Assembly (NCBI RefSeq): GCF_007827975.1
Contig: NZ_VITT01000025.1
DNA: 64,000 nucleotides
Origin: Nitrospirillum viridazoti
GTDB taxonomy: Bacteria; Pseudomonadota; Alphaproteobacteria; Azospirillales; Azospirillaceae
Direction: 5' to 3' (one strand)
Position 1 is the first letter of the stretch. Every line of letters begins with the position of its first letter. A program made the translations under genes and the position numbers. Positions 34,825-43,756 of the stretch are shown in pieces. The notes beneath the pieces were generated by a model, which saw only the letters and a list, made by a program, of their open reading frames with translations, had not been told where the DNA came from and did no database searches.

Positions 34825-35346
34825 ATGGAGCAGACGAAGACGCGGGAACGGCTGAACGCCCACAGCTTCACCTTTCCCACCCTGACCGGCGATGGAACCA
34901 TACCGCTGGGGGCGTTCAAGGGCCGACCGGTGCTGGTGGTGAACACGGCGTCGGCCTGCGGCTACACCCCGCAATATGCCGAGCTGCAGACGCTGTGGAC
35001 CCGCCTACGCGGCCGGGGCCTGGTGGTGGTGGGCGTACCGTCCAACGATTTCGGCGGACAGGAGCCCGGCAGCCCGGCGGAGATCGCGCAGTTCTGCGCC
35101 ACCACCTACGGCGTGGATTTCCCCCTGACGGCCAAGCAGACCGTGATCGGCCCCAACGCCCACCCCTTTTTCCAATGGGTGGTCAGCAGCGTGGGGGAAG
35201 GGGCGGGACGGCCGCGCTGGAACTTTCAAAAGCACCTGATCACGCCCGACGGGCGCCTGGCGGAAATCTGGCCCTCCCCCGTGCGGCCCATGGCCGACGT
35301 GATGCTGGAAAGCATCCTGGGTCTGCTGAATAAAGCCGGGCTCTGA
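34825..35346 (+). CDS. glutathione peroxidase-family (thiol) peroxidase
   Basis: The 173-residue product is a cysteine-type GPx. The peroxidatic Cys45 is in LVVNTASACGYTPQYAELQT, and the tetrad Gln and Trp are in PSNDFGGQEPGS and RWNFQKHLITPDG. A second cysteine in EIAQFCATTYGVDFPLT is a candidate resolving residue, which suggests thioredoxin-linked peroxide reduction. The ATG at 34825 gives the family start; an ATG at 34723 would add 34 Ala/Pro/Arg-rich residues of no recognised role. It follows the molybdopterin oxidoreductase on the same strand. Confidence 0.92.
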   Translation: MEQTKTRERLNAHSFTFPTLTGDGTIPLGAFKGRPVLVVNTASACGYTPQYAELQTLWTRLRGRGLVVVGVPSNDFGGQEPGSPAEIAQFCATTYGVDFPLTAKQTVIGPNAHPFFQWVVSSVGEGAGRPRWNFQKHLITPDGRLAEIWPSPVRPMADVMLESILGLLNKAGL

Positions 35347-35385
35347 GCGTTACGGCCGTCGCCGGGGACGGTGCCTGGGGAACGG

Positions 35386-37404
35386 TCAGTTCGCCGCAGC
35401 CACCACCAGCCCGATGTCCGGCCACACCCGGTCGGCGGGCATGATGACGCGGGCAACGGTGCCGGTGCCGGGCTCGCTCTCGATCTCCAGCTTGCCGCCG
35501 TGAAGTTCCACCAGGGCCCGCACCAGGGGCAGGCCCAGACCGGCGCCGCCGGCGGTGCGGGTCAGCGGGTTCTCGATCTGGCGGAAGGGTTCCAGGGCGC
35601 GGCCGATGTCTTCCGCCCGCATGCCGATGCCCGTGTCGGCCACGGTGATGACCAGGCGGCCGTCGCCGTCGACCACGGCGCCCAGGGTGACGGTGCCACC
35701 CTTCAGCGTGAACTTCACGGCGTTAGCCAGCAGGTTGGACAGCAACTGCTTCAGCGCCACCTCGTCCGCGCGCAGACGGGGCAGGAAGTCGGCATAGTCG
35801 GTCTGCAGGTGGATGCCGCCGCGGATGGCCCGTTCCTTCACCACCCGCAGGCAGGAGGCGAAGACGCGCGGCAGATCCACCATGTGCTCGTTCAGCTCAC
35901 GCTTTCCGGCCTCGATCTTGGACAGGTCCAGGATGTCGTTGATCAGGTCCAGCAGCATGCGGCCGCTGTCGTGGATGTCCTTGGCGTATTCGGCGTAGGC
36001 GGGGTTGTCGATGGGGCCCAGCGACTGGCTGCCGATGATCTCGGAAAAGCCAATGATGGCGTTCAGGGGCGTGCGCAGCTCATGGCTCATATTGGCCAGG
36101 AATTCGGTCTTGGAACGGCTGGCGAATTCCGACTGCTCCTTGGCCAGGCGCAGCGCCACCTCGGCCCGGCGGCGGTCGGTGATGTCGTCGGCCGTGCCCT
36201 GGATGGCGTAGGCGCGGCCGGCCCCATCCAGCAGCACCCGGGCGGACAGGGACGCCCACAGGGCGCTGCCGTCCCGGCGGCGGATCTCGGCCGCGAAATC
36301 CTGGATGGCGCCCCGGTCCATGACCTCCCGGGGGAATTCCACCCGGGGGCGCGGATCGACGAACAGCTGCGTCCAGGCGTCGGTCAAGGTGGTCGCCAGA
36401 TCCTCTTCCGAGGCATAGCCCAGCATGCGCACCAGGGCGGGGTTGGCCGACAGGATGGCGCCCCCGACGGTGATGGTGAACATGCCCTCCACCGCGTTCT
36501 CATAGATGTCGCGGTACTTGCGCTCGCTGGCATGCAGCACGGCGTTGGCCTGTTCCAGGCTGTCCATCAGCACGGTGCGGTCATGGGCGCGGCGGCGGCT
36601 GACCATCAGCACCAGGCTGACGCCGAAGGTCAGCGCGAAGCCGAAGACCAGCACGGCCTCCACCTCCCACGACTGGCGGGCAAGGCCGGCCACCAGGTCA
36701 CCCGTCATGTCCAGCCACCACACCCCGTCGCCGATGGACAGGGCACGGCTGAATTCGGAGGTGGCGGTGGCGGTATGCCCCGTCTGGACGAAGGCGGCCT
36801 CGCCCCCACGCGACCGCAAGCTGAGCCGGGTCCATAGGGCGGGATCGGCCTGCCCCTCCATGCGCAGGGTCAGCAGGTCGCGCAGGTCGATGCGGGCCAC
36901 CAGCGCCATCCCGCCGTTGGGCCCCGCCCCGGATGTAGACCGTGCCAGCAACAGGTTGGCGCCGTCGGCGCTCAGGCGCACGGTGACGCCCTCGGGCGAG
37001 AACGGGAGGTCGGCCATGTCAGCGGGCGCGATTTCGGCCCCCATGGGGCCGGTCCGCAGCACGCGGCCGCCTGGACCCACCCAGGACACGGCCCGGATCT
37101 CAGGCCGGAGGTCGATCAGCAGGGCCACCTGGCGGTCGAATTCCGCCGGTGCGGGGTTGGCGGTCAAGAAGTCGCCCTCCGCGCCTAAGGTGGCGGCGAT
37201 GCGGTCCAGGCGTTGCTGCACATGGCGGCTGCGGGCGTCGGCCTCATCCGCCAGCCGGGCCTGGGCCACGCCCGACAGCATGGAATGGACGTAGAACGCG
37301 GCCAGGACGGTCAGGACAATACCGGATAGGGCGGCCAAAATCGGGCCGCGGGTCAGAAAAAAGACGGCCGGGCGGCGACGCCGCGCGGTCTCCAGCACCG
37401 ACAT
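35386..37404 (-). CDS. PAS-domain sensor histidine kinase
   Basis: The 672-residue membrane kinase has helix 1 near residues 22-42, a periplasmic sensor region of about 200 residues and helix 2 (VEAVLVFGFALTFGVSLVLM). It continues with a PAS domain (YRDIYENAVEGMFTITVGGA...), the phosphoacceptor helix FLANMSHELRTPLNAIIGFS, and an ATPase domain with LLSNLLANAVKF, VADTGIGM and GGAGLGLPLVRALVELHGGK. It lacks a receiver domain, and no response-regulator gene is adjacent, so the partner is unknown. It resembles DivJ/PleC-like kinases, but this cannot be decided here. The upstream 35 codons of the frame are excluded. Confidence 0.9.
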   Translation of the reverse strand: MSVLETARRRRPAVFFLTRGPILAALSGIVLTVLAAFYVHSMLSGVAQARLADEADARSRHVQQRLDRIAATLGAEGDFLTANPAPAEFDRQVALLIDLRPEIRAVSWVGPGGRVLRTGPMGAEIAPADMADLPFSPEGVTVRLSADGANLLLARSTSGAGPNGGMALVARIDLRDLLTLRMEGQADPALWTRLSLRSRGGEAAFVQTGHTATATSEFSRALSIGDGVWWLDMTGDLVAGLARQSWEVEAVLVFGFALTFGVSLVLMVSRRRAHDRTVLMDSLEQANAVLHASERKYRDIYENAVEGMFTITVGGAILSANPALVRMLGYASEEDLATTLTDAWTQLFVDPRPRVEFPREVMDRGAIQDFAAEIRRRDGSALWASLSARVLLDGAGRAYAIQGTADDITDRRRAEVALRLAKEQSEFASRSKTEFLANMSHELRTPLNAIIGFSEIIGSQSLGPIDNPAYAEYAKDIHDSGRMLLDLINDILDLSKIEAGKRELNEHMVDLPRVFASCLRVVKERAIRGGIHLQTDYADFLPRLRADEVALKQLLSNLLANAVKFTLKGGTVTLGAVVDGDGRLVITVADTGIGMRAEDIGRALEPFRQIENPLTRTAGGAGLGLPLVRALVELHGGKLEIESEPGTGTVARVIMPADRVWPDIGLVVAAAN

Positions 37405-37640
37405 CCTGGCAATACCTTTCCGCTTCCCCTCGGGGCCACATCCCTTGCGTCCCCTGGGCGCCCCCTGCGGCTTCGCAAGGGCGCAGGATAAACCCATTCC
37501 TAACCCCAAAGATACAACGGCGGGTTAACATCCTGTCAGAAAGTGTAGGATGGCGTGGGAAAGCCGGCGATGGAAAGGGCGACAGGAAACGCCCGCCGCC
37601 GCTATATCTGACATTCCCGCAACCGACCGGCGCCGACACC

Positions 37641-37907
37641 GTGACCGACAGCCCCATCCCCTCCACCGGCCCCGATCCCAGGGTTCCCGATCCGGACGAT
37701 TACGTGGCCAGCCCCTGCACCCGGGTCTGCCGCATCGATGCGCGCAGCGGCCTATGCGCCGGTTGCCAGCGCACCTTGGAAGAGATCACCTTGTGGGGCG
37801 GAATGACGCCGGACCAGCGGCGCGCGGTGCTGGCCAGCCTGCCGGAGCGACGCAAGGCCAGGCGCAGCATGGTCCGCTGGCGCCATGGCGGCCAGCCGGG
37901 GACGTAA
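37641..37907 (+). CDS. DUF1289 domain-containing protein
   Basis: The 88-residue product contains the DUF1289 motif SPCTRVCRIDARSGLCAGCQ followed by RTLEEITLWGGMTPDQRRAV, with four cysteines in a CxxxC...CxxC pattern that may bind a metal. The function is unknown. The likely start is the GTG at 37641 (VTDSPIPSTGP); the upstream open frame overlaps the sensor-kinase start region and is not plausible. It is divergent from the kinase gene. Confidence 0.82.
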   Translation: MTDSPIPSTGPDPRVPDPDDYVASPCTRVCRIDARSGLCAGCQRTLEEITLWGGMTPDQRRAVLASLPERRKARRSMVRWRHGGQPGT

Positions 37908-37927
37908 ACGTAGGGGATGGGAAGGGG

Positions 37928-38152
37928 TCAGTCCGTCCGATTGTCCGGATCGTCGCCCTCGGCGAAAGCGCGGGCGCCCCACATGAGGCGTTCGATCTCA
38001 CGGATACGGTCGCCCTGGCGGCGCAACCGTTCGGCATTGACGACATTGCCACCCGGCGCCCCATCGGGGCCCGAGCCCCTGGAAGCCCTGGGTGCCCGCT
38101 TGGGGCTGTCCTCCCCGCCGAGATCGTCCGCGCCAGCCATCGACCGCCTCAT
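37928..38152 (-). CDS. small hypothetical protein, up to 74 aa
   Basis: The product has a charged Gly/Arg-rich N-terminal half and a helical C-terminal part, NAERLRRQGDRIREIERLMW followed by GARAFAEGDDPDNRTD. The helical part has the look of a genuine small protein, but the upstream ribosome-binding site is poor and an ATG at 38137-38140 may be the start. It is convergent with the DUF1289 gene. The confidence is low; a competing longer frame (37998-38366, same strand) is less protein-like. Confidence 0.42.
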   Translation of the reverse strand: MRRSMAGADDLGGEDSPKRAPRASRGSGPDGAPGGNVVNAERLRRQGDRIREIERLMWGARAFAEGDDPDNRTD

Positions 38153-38400
38153 CGACCGGACGCCGATGCCGTGCCACGGGCGTCCTCTGGTTCATGTAAC
38201 TATCACGAAGCGTATCATGGCCCTGGGCGACCCGCATCCCGGAAAGCCCGCCAAATCGTTCGGACAAGGTGATAATAAGTAGACGGTGTGACCTGATTTC
38301 AACGGTCCCCCGATCCCTATTTTCGCAGTGGGCTGCACCTGGCGTTTCCAGCGGCGGAAATGTCACACCAACGCCGACAAGCCACCCTCGGCCGATGGCT

Positions 38401-39351
38401 TCAGCGTGACGCGGCGTACCGCCGCTCGATGGCGTCCCACAGAGTGGACTCGATGGCGCCTCCGTTCAGGCGGTTGATCTCCTGGATGCCGGTGGGGCTG
38501 GTCACGTTGATCTCGGTCAGGTAATCGCCGATGACGTCGATGCCCACGAACACCAGGCCCTTGTCGCGCAGCACCCCGCCGATGGTGGCGCAGATTTCGT
38601 GTTCGCGCTGGGTCAGGTCGGTCTTGGCGGCGCTGCCGCCGGCGTGGAAGTTGGCGCGGGCCTCGCCCTCCTGCGGCAGGCGGCTGACGGCGCCCACCGG
38701 CTCACCATCCACCAGCAGGATGCGTTTGTCGCCCTGGCGGATTTCCGGCAGGTACTTCTGCACGATGATGGGCTCGCGGTAGAGCTGGGTGAAGGTCTCC
38801 AGCAGAGCGCCCAGGTTCTCGTCATCCGGCTTCACATGGAAGACGCCGGAGCCGCCGTTGCCGAACAGCGGCTTCACGATAATGTCCTTGTATTCGCGGC
38901 GGAAGGCCAGGACCTCGTCCTTGGCGCTGGTGATCAGCGTGGGCGGCATCAGGTCCGGGAAGTGGGTGACGAACAGCTTTTCCGGCGCGTTGCGGACGGA
39001 GGCGGGGTCGTTCACCACCAGGGTCCTGGGATGGACGTGTTCCAGCAGGTGGGTGGCCGTGATGTAGGCCATGTCGAAGGGCGGGTCCTGGCGCATCAGC
39101 ACCACGTCGACGCTGGCCAGATCCAGCGTCTCGGCCGGGCCGAAGGTGTGGTGGTTGCCCCGTTCGCGCCGCACCTCCAGGGGCCGGGCGGTGGCCACCA
39201 GGCGGCTGTGGCGGAAGGCCAGGTCCTGGGGCAGGTAGTGGTAGAGGGTGTGCCCCCGCCGTTGCGCCTCCAGCGCCATCATGAAGGTGCTGTCGGTATC
39301 GATGTTGATGGAGTGCATCGGGTCCATCTGAATGGCAACGGACAGGCTCAT
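38401..39351 (-). CDS. gshB: glutathione synthetase
   Basis: The 316-residue ATP-grasp enzyme joins gamma-glutamylcysteine to glycine. It shows SLSVAIQMDPMHSINIDTDS at the start, VVLMRQDPPFDMAYITATHL, NDPASVRNAPEKLFV, IIVKPLFGNGGSGVFHV and VGIDVIGDYLTEINVTSPTG, all GshB signatures. A GGGGGAG site lies 6-8 bp before the ATG at 39351; an ATG two codons upstream (39357) abuts that site and is less likely. It heads or joins the leftward group with the SirB1-type gene, yraN and rsmI. Confidence 0.96.
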   Translation of the reverse strand: MSLSVAIQMDPMHSINIDTDSTFMMALEAQRRGHTLYHYLPQDLAFRHSRLVATARPLEVRRERGNHHTFGPAETLDLASVDVVLMRQDPPFDMAYITATHLLEHVHPRTLVVNDPASVRNAPEKLFVTHFPDLMPPTLITSAKDEVLAFRREYKDIIVKPLFGNGGSGVFHVKPDDENLGALLETFTQLYREPIIVQKYLPEIRQGDKRILLVDGEPVGAVSRLPQEGEARANFHAGGSAAKTDLTQREHEICATIGGVLRDKGLVFVGIDVIGDYLTEINVTSPTGIQEINRLNGGAIESTLWDAIERRYAASR

Positions 39352-39469
39352 TCTCATCTCCCCCACCCCGGCGGTCCGGCGGTGCTTGGCTGGCAAAGGA
39401 TAGGACTGTGGCCCGCATGGATCGGCCCGGCTGCGGCGCCAATCACACGGGGGGTGAATAAAGGTCGGG

Positions 39470-40363
39470 TCAATTCAGGCGATTGCGCAAATGCTGCACC
39501 AAGGTGGCCGCCTGGTCCAGCAACTGGGCGGAGGTGCCGGCGCGGGTTCCCAGGTCCAGGAAGGTCTCGAACGCCGAGATGGCGGTGGTGATATGGCCCA
39601 GCTGGGCCTGCAGCAGGCCGGATTCGCGCCACAGCGCCACCTGGCCCGGGGCCATCAGCAACATGGCCTCCACCGCCTCGGCCGCCAAGTCGGGCCGTTC
39701 GCCGCGCATGTGCAGCAGCTTCACATTGTTATGCAGGCGCAGGAGGACGTCGCGGTTGCCCACGGGGGCGTAGTGGTCCGGTTCCAGTTCCGCCGCGGCG
39801 CCCGAGGTCTGCTTGATCAGGTCGCGCAGGTCGACCACGCTCAGCACCCGGCCGCCGCCGAAGGGGTCGATGATGGCGCGGTCACCGCCGTGATCGAGGC
39901 GGATGAGGAAATGGCCGGGGAAATTCAGGCCCACCATGTGCCAGCCTTGGGCGCGGGCGGCGTGCATGTAAAGGATGCCGAGCGCCACCGGCAGGCCCCG
40001 GCGCCGATCGATGACCCGCGCCAGGTTGGCGTTCTGCAAATCCTCATAGGTGGCGCTGTCGCCCTCATATCCCATGCGGTCCACCAGGGCGCCGCGCAGC
40101 GCGTCCAGGCACTCCTCCAGGGTCAGCGCCTCCGGCGCGCGGCCGGCCGTCAGCTTGGCCACGGCGGCCGAGAGGGCGGTGAGATGCCGGCGGTAGGGCG
40201 CCAGGCCGGTGTCGCCGCTGGACAGGGTCGCCAGCGCCAGGGCGGTTTCCGCCAGATCGATATCCTCGTCACGCATCTGGCCCACGGCGCGCAACAGCGC
40301 GCGGGCTTGCGCCTGGCCCTTGCCGGCGCGGGTGCTGCGATTCTGGGACCCCTGGCTGGTCAC
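39470..40363 (-). CDS. SirB1 family transglutaminase-like/TPR protein
   Basis: The 297-residue protein has the SirB1 transglutaminase-like core: YEDLQNANLARVIDRRRGLP, VALGILYMHAARAQGWHMVG and LNFPGHFLIRLDHGGDRAII. A C-terminal TPR-like helical region (LLMAPGQVALWRESGLLQAQ) follows. The catalytic cysteine of true transglutaminases is not obvious, as is usual in this family. The function is unknown. The start is a GTG at 40363. It lies between yraN and gshB on the same strand. Confidence 0.88.
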   Translation of the reverse strand: MTSQGSQNRSTRAGKGQAQARALLRAVGQMRDEDIDLAETALALATLSSGDTGLAPYRRHLTALSAAVAKLTAGRAPEALTLEECLDALRGALVDRMGYEGDSATYEDLQNANLARVIDRRRGLPVALGILYMHAARAQGWHMVGLNFPGHFLIRLDHGGDRAIIDPFGGGRVLSVVDLRDLIKQTSGAAAELEPDHYAPVGNRDVLLRLHNNVKLLHMRGERPDLAAEAVEAMLLMAPGQVALWRESGLLQAQLGHITTAISAFETFLDLGTRAGTSAQLLDQAATLVQHLRNRLN

Positions 40364-40504
40364 GGATTGGATGCTCCCTGCGGCATCGGCCCTGCGGCGC
40401 CGGGCTTTGGGGGGCCAGGCTTTTGGGGAGATAGCGCATCGCCGGGGCCGGTGTCGACCACCAATGCCGCCGGAACCTTCAATGACCCCGTACGGAACGC
40501 GCCG

Positions 40505-40894
40505 TCAGGAGGACCGCCAGGCGTCCGGCCTGTGCAGCGGCCAGCGCCGGGGCCCGACGATCATCAGGTCGAAGCGGACGGCGTGGCGCGCCAGCCGGGG
40601 TCGAGCGGCGACGTAGAGGCCGGCGGCCCGTTCCAGCCGGCGCCATTGCGCCAGGCTGACGGCCAGGTGGCCCAAATCCTCCGTCGGGCGCGCCTTGACC
40701 TCGACGATGACCAGCAGGTCGCCCCTGGCCGCCACGATGTCGATCTCCCCCGCCGGGGTGCGGCAGCGGCTGGCCAGCACACGGTAGCCCTTCAGCCGCA
40801 GGGCCAGGCGGCACCACGCCTCCGCCCAGCGGCCCAGGCGCTCGCCGGAGCGGCCCTTCAGCGTCTTTCTTGCCAGCCGTTCAGCCCGCGTCAT
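40505..40894 (-). CDS. yraN: UPF0102 (YraN) endonuclease-fold protein
   Basis: The 129-residue protein has the YraN core with restriction-endonuclease-like residues: GERLGRWAEAWCRLALRLKG, YRVLASRCRTPAGEIDIVAA and LLVIVEVKARPTEDLG, giving the E...D...ExK pattern. The function is unknown, perhaps DNA processing. It overlaps the end of rsmI by 14 bp, so the two are translationally linked, the standard rsmI-yraN arrangement. Confidence 0.93.
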   Translation of the reverse strand: MTRAERLARKTLKGRSGERLGRWAEAWCRLALRLKGYRVLASRCRTPAGEIDIVAARGDLLVIVEVKARPTEDLGHLAVSLAQWRRLERAAGLYVAARPRLARHAVRFDLMIVGPRRWPLHRPDAWRSS

Positions 40895-41873
40895 CTTTCG
40901 AAATCTCAAGCGCCCGTTGGTAGACCTGCTTGCGGGGTGCGCCGCTGGCCTCCGCCACCGTGGCGGCGGCGTCGCGGACGCTGAGGGTGCGCAGGGCGGC
41001 GCGCAGCAGGCCGTCGATGTCGACCTCCTCCCCAGCGGCGTCGAGCGGCGGGCCGATGACCACCACCACCTCGCCCTTGGGCGGGCCGTTCTCGGCATAG
41101 TGGGCGGCAAGCCCGGGCAGGGTGCCGCGCCGCACCTCCTCGAACAGCTTGGTCAGTTCACGCGCCACCGCCACCTCGCGCCCGCCCAGCACCTGGGCGG
41201 CATCGGCCAGCAGGTCGGCCAGGCGCTGGGCCGACTCGAACAGCACCAGGGTGGCGCGCACCGGCGCCAGTTCCTCCAGCGCTGCCCGGCGGGCACCCGT
41301 CTTGTTGGGCAGGAAGCCGGCGAACAGGAAGCGGTCGGAGGGCAGCCCCGCCAGCACCAGGGCGGTCAGGGTGGCGCTGGCGCCCGGCAGGTGGGTGACG
41401 TACAGGCCCTGGTCGCGGGCCTCACGCACCAGCTTGTAGCCGGGGTCGGAGATCAGCGGCGTGCCGGCGTCAGACACCAGGGCGATGGCCTCGCCCGCTG
41501 CGATGCGGGCCAGCAGCTGGGGCCGCATGCGGGCGGCGTTGTGCTCGTGATACGGCAGCAAGGGCTTGCGCACCTGGTACCGGGCCATCAGCTTGGCCGT
41601 CACGCGGGTGTCCTCGCAGGCGATGGCGTCCACGCCCTTCAGCGTTTCCAGCGCGCGCAGGGTGATGTCACCGGCGTTGCCGATGGGGGTGGCGACGACA
41701 TGCAGGCCAGGCGGCGGTTTACGCGCGAGGGCGCTGCCGCTAGGCTCTGCCCCGTCCTCGTCCGGCGGGATGTCCCCGTCCGACGGAACGCCATCGTATG
41801 GGTCGTTGCCGGCGTCGACATCGTCGACAGGGCCGGCAACGACATCGTCGACAGGTGGTTGCTGCGGTTTCAT
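40881..41873 (-). CDS. rsmI: 16S rRNA (cytidine1402-2'-O)-methyltransferase
   Basis: The 330-residue SAM-dependent enzyme methylates C1402 of 16S rRNA. GLHVVATPIGNAGDITLRAL, the motif LVSDAGTPLISDPGYKLV and LPGASATLTALVLAGLPSDR are diagnostic. It carries an unusual N-terminal extension of about 55 acidic residues (VDDVVAGPVDDVDAGNDPYD and following) before the conserved core. The ATG at 41873 shares a CATG with a plus-strand ATG of the divergent lipoprotein gene, so the two starts nearly touch. Confidence 0.95.
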   Translation of the reverse strand: MKPQQPPVDDVVAGPVDDVDAGNDPYDGVPSDGDIPPDEDGAEPSGSALARKPPPGLHVVATPIGNAGDITLRALETLKGVDAIACEDTRVTAKLMARYQVRKPLLPYHEHNAARMRPQLLARIAAGEAIALVSDAGTPLISDPGYKLVREARDQGLYVTHLPGASATLTALVLAGLPSDRFLFAGFLPNKTGARRAALEELAPVRATLVLFESAQRLADLLADAAQVLGGREVAVARELTKLFEEVRRGTLPGLAAHYAENGPPKGEVVVVIGPPLDAAGEEVDIDGLLRAALRTLSVRDAAATVAEASGAPRKQVYQRALEISKDDAG

Positions 41874-41895
41874 GGGATCAACGGGTGGGTTTGCG

Positions 41896-43302
41896 ATGAA
41901 GTATGCCGGGATGTCCGCCACGACGGCGGCGGCCAGGACCGCAGCGACGCTGCTGACGCTGGCCTTGCTGGCGGGGACCTTGCTGGCGGGCTGCGCCAGC
42001 CAGCCCACGGTAACGGCCCCGCCGCGCGCCGCGCAAGCACCGCAGCAGTCGCCCCAGCAGGCGACCGGGCCGCAAGCGGCCCAGCCCCAGCCCGAGGCGG
42101 CCCCGGCCCAGGCGGAAGCGGCCCCCGCGCCGGCCACGGTGCCGGCGGATGAGACGGTGCGCGTGGCCCTGCTGCTGCCCCTGTCGGGCAAGGCCGCCAG
42201 TCTGGGCGAGGCCATGCAGCAGGCGGCGCAGATGGCGCTGTTCGACACGGCCGACAGCCATTTCCAACTGCTGATCCGCGACACCAAGAGCACGCCCGAG
42301 GGGGCGGTGGCCGCGGCGCAGGACGCCCTGGCCGCCGGCGCCACCCTGTTGATCGGCCCGGTCTACGGCGTGGACGCCAAGGCGGTGACGCCGGCGGCGG
42401 GCACGGTGCCGGTGCTGAGCTTTTCCAACGACGCGACGGTGGCCGACACGCACGCCCCGGCGGGCGGCACCTGGGTGCTGGGCTTTCAGCCACAGGACCA
42501 GGTGGCCCGCGTGGTCAGCTATGCCGCCAGCCGCGGCCTGACTCGCCTGGCGCTGCTCGCCCCCGTGGGCAGCAACGGCGACATGGTGGAGCAGGCCATG
42601 CGCGACGCCGCCGCCAAGGCAGGCGCCGACGTCACCCGCGCCGCGCGCTATCAGCCCACGCAGAAGGACGTCAGCGACACCATCAAGCGGCTGTCCAACT
42701 TCGAGCAGCGCCACGCCCAGATGGCGGCGGCGCGCGAGACGGCCGCCGCTGCCAAGGAGGGGGGCAAGGACGGCAAGCCGACGGCGGCCGTGGAGGATCT
42801 TTCCTTCCAGGCCATCCTGATCGCCGAGGGCGGCCAACGGCTGAAGGAGGTGGCGCCCCTGTTGCCCTTCTTCGACATCGATCCCGGCCCCGTGCGCTTC
42901 CTGGGCACCGGCCAGTGGGATGAGCCCGGCATCGGGCGTGAGCCGGCGCTGGTGGGCGGCTGGTACGCCAGCGCCGCCCCCGACGCGCGCCAGGGCTTCG
43001 AGAAGCGGTTCAACGACGTATACGGCCAGCGCCCGCCGCGCCTGGCCACCCTGGCCTATGACGCGACCGCCTTGGCCGCCGTGCTGGCCAAGGGCCACAA
43101 GGCCTATGTCCGGGAAAACCTGACTGACGCCAACGGCTTCGCCGGCATCGACGGGGTGTTCCGCCTGCTACCCACCGGCCAGGTGGAGCGGGGCCTGTCC
43201 GTGCTGGAAGTGACCAAGACCGGCGTGACCGTCGTGGATCCGGCACCCACCAGCTTCACGCCGGCGGCGGCCCCGGCGCCCAGCCCGAACACCGGGTCAT
43301 AA
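41896..43302 (+). CDS. penicillin-binding protein activator (LpoA/YraM-like) lipoprotein
   Basis: The 468-residue protein has a lipoprotein signal ending TLLTLALLAGTLLAGC. A Pro/Gln/Ala-rich linker (about 35-85) follows, and then a periplasmic-binding-protein-like domain begins at VRVALLLPLSGKAASLGEAM and contains LLIGPVYGVDAKAVTPAAGT. This is the LppC/LpoA family, which stimulates PBP1A in peptidoglycan synthesis. It lacks the N-terminal TPR domain of gammaproteobacterial LpoA, as is usual in alphaproteobacteria. Starts at 41872, 41896 and 41911 are possible. It is divergent from rsmI, the classic conserved pairing. Confidence 0.9.
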   Translation: MKYAGMSATTAAARTAATLLTLALLAGTLLAGCASQPTVTAPPRAAQAPQQSPQQATGPQAAQPQPEAAPAQAEAAPAPATVPADETVRVALLLPLSGKAASLGEAMQQAAQMALFDTADSHFQLLIRDTKSTPEGAVAAAQDALAAGATLLIGPVYGVDAKAVTPAAGTVPVLSFSNDATVADTHAPAGGTWVLGFQPQDQVARVVSYAASRGLTRLALLAPVGSNGDMVEQAMRDAAAKAGADVTRAARYQPTQKDVSDTIKRLSNFEQRHAQMAAARETAAAAKEGGKDGKPTAAVEDLSFQAILIAEGGQRLKEVAPLLPFFDIDPGPVRFLGTGQWDEPGIGREPALVGGWYASAAPDARQGFEKRFNDVYGQRPPRLATLAYDATALAAVLAKGHKAYVRENLTDANGFAGIDGVFRLLPTGQVERGLSVLEVTKTGVTVVDPAPTSFTPAAAPAPSPNTGS

Positions 43303-43307
43303 ATCGC

Positions 43308-43604
43308 TTACCGGGACACGGTGCGCGGCGCGTCCATGTCCAGGTAGAAGCCATCCAGGTCGGCGCTGGCCAAATCGGGAAGACCGAGGTCGGCGGCCAA
43401 ATCCTGGGCCAGGGATCGTCGGGTGGCGGCGGCGGCCAGTTCGAACCAGGCGAGGCGGGCCACGCGGCTGGCCGCCGAGTGGTCGGTGTCGCGGCGCAGT
43501 TCCCCGGCGATGAAGCCTTGGCTCATTGAGCCGGCGGACGCCTGCGCATAACCGGCCTTCATGCCGGCGGGGGAGAACCGATCCAAACCATGCTCCATCG
43601 TCAT
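43308..43604 (-). CDS. small hypothetical protein, about 98 aa
   Basis: The product has no signal or membrane segment. Its core, GSMSQGFIAGELRRDTDHSA then ASRVARLAWFELAAAATRRS, is predicted helical, and the C-terminus ends DLDGFYLDMDAPRTVSR. An ATG at 43604 (MTMEHGLDRF) is chosen from three close candidates. It is convergent with the LpoA-like gene, with only a few bases between stops. AT-rich sequence upstream (43620-43710) could hold its promoter. I recognise no family. Confidence 0.52.
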   Translation of the reverse strand: MTMEHGLDRFSPAGMKAGYAQASAGSMSQGFIAGELRRDTDHSAASRVARLAWFELAAAATRRSLAQDLAADLGLPDLASADLDGFYLDMDAPRTVSR

Positions 43605-43756
43605 GTCTGCCACACACAAGGTGGGCGTCGGTTCACGTGCTGTTAATTAGATAGTGACCGAAATGGCGCGGCTCGGGTAGAAAAATTATGCTTAAAATTA
43701 GTTAAAACCGTGTGCAACCGCGAACGCCGCACCACCTGCGGTGGCCGTCGATCTTC

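Noticed and set aside
33727..34974. 415-residue minus-strand frame across the sulfite-oxidase-like gene
   Set aside because: It covers a gene with a clear molybdopterin domain on the plus strand and lacks any recognisable domain.
37998..38366. 122-residue minus-strand frame overlapping the small 74-residue gene
   Set aside because: Its protein is compositionally like an out-of-frame reading (rich in Arg, Gly, Pro) and lacks a helical core; the alternative frame is more protein-like.
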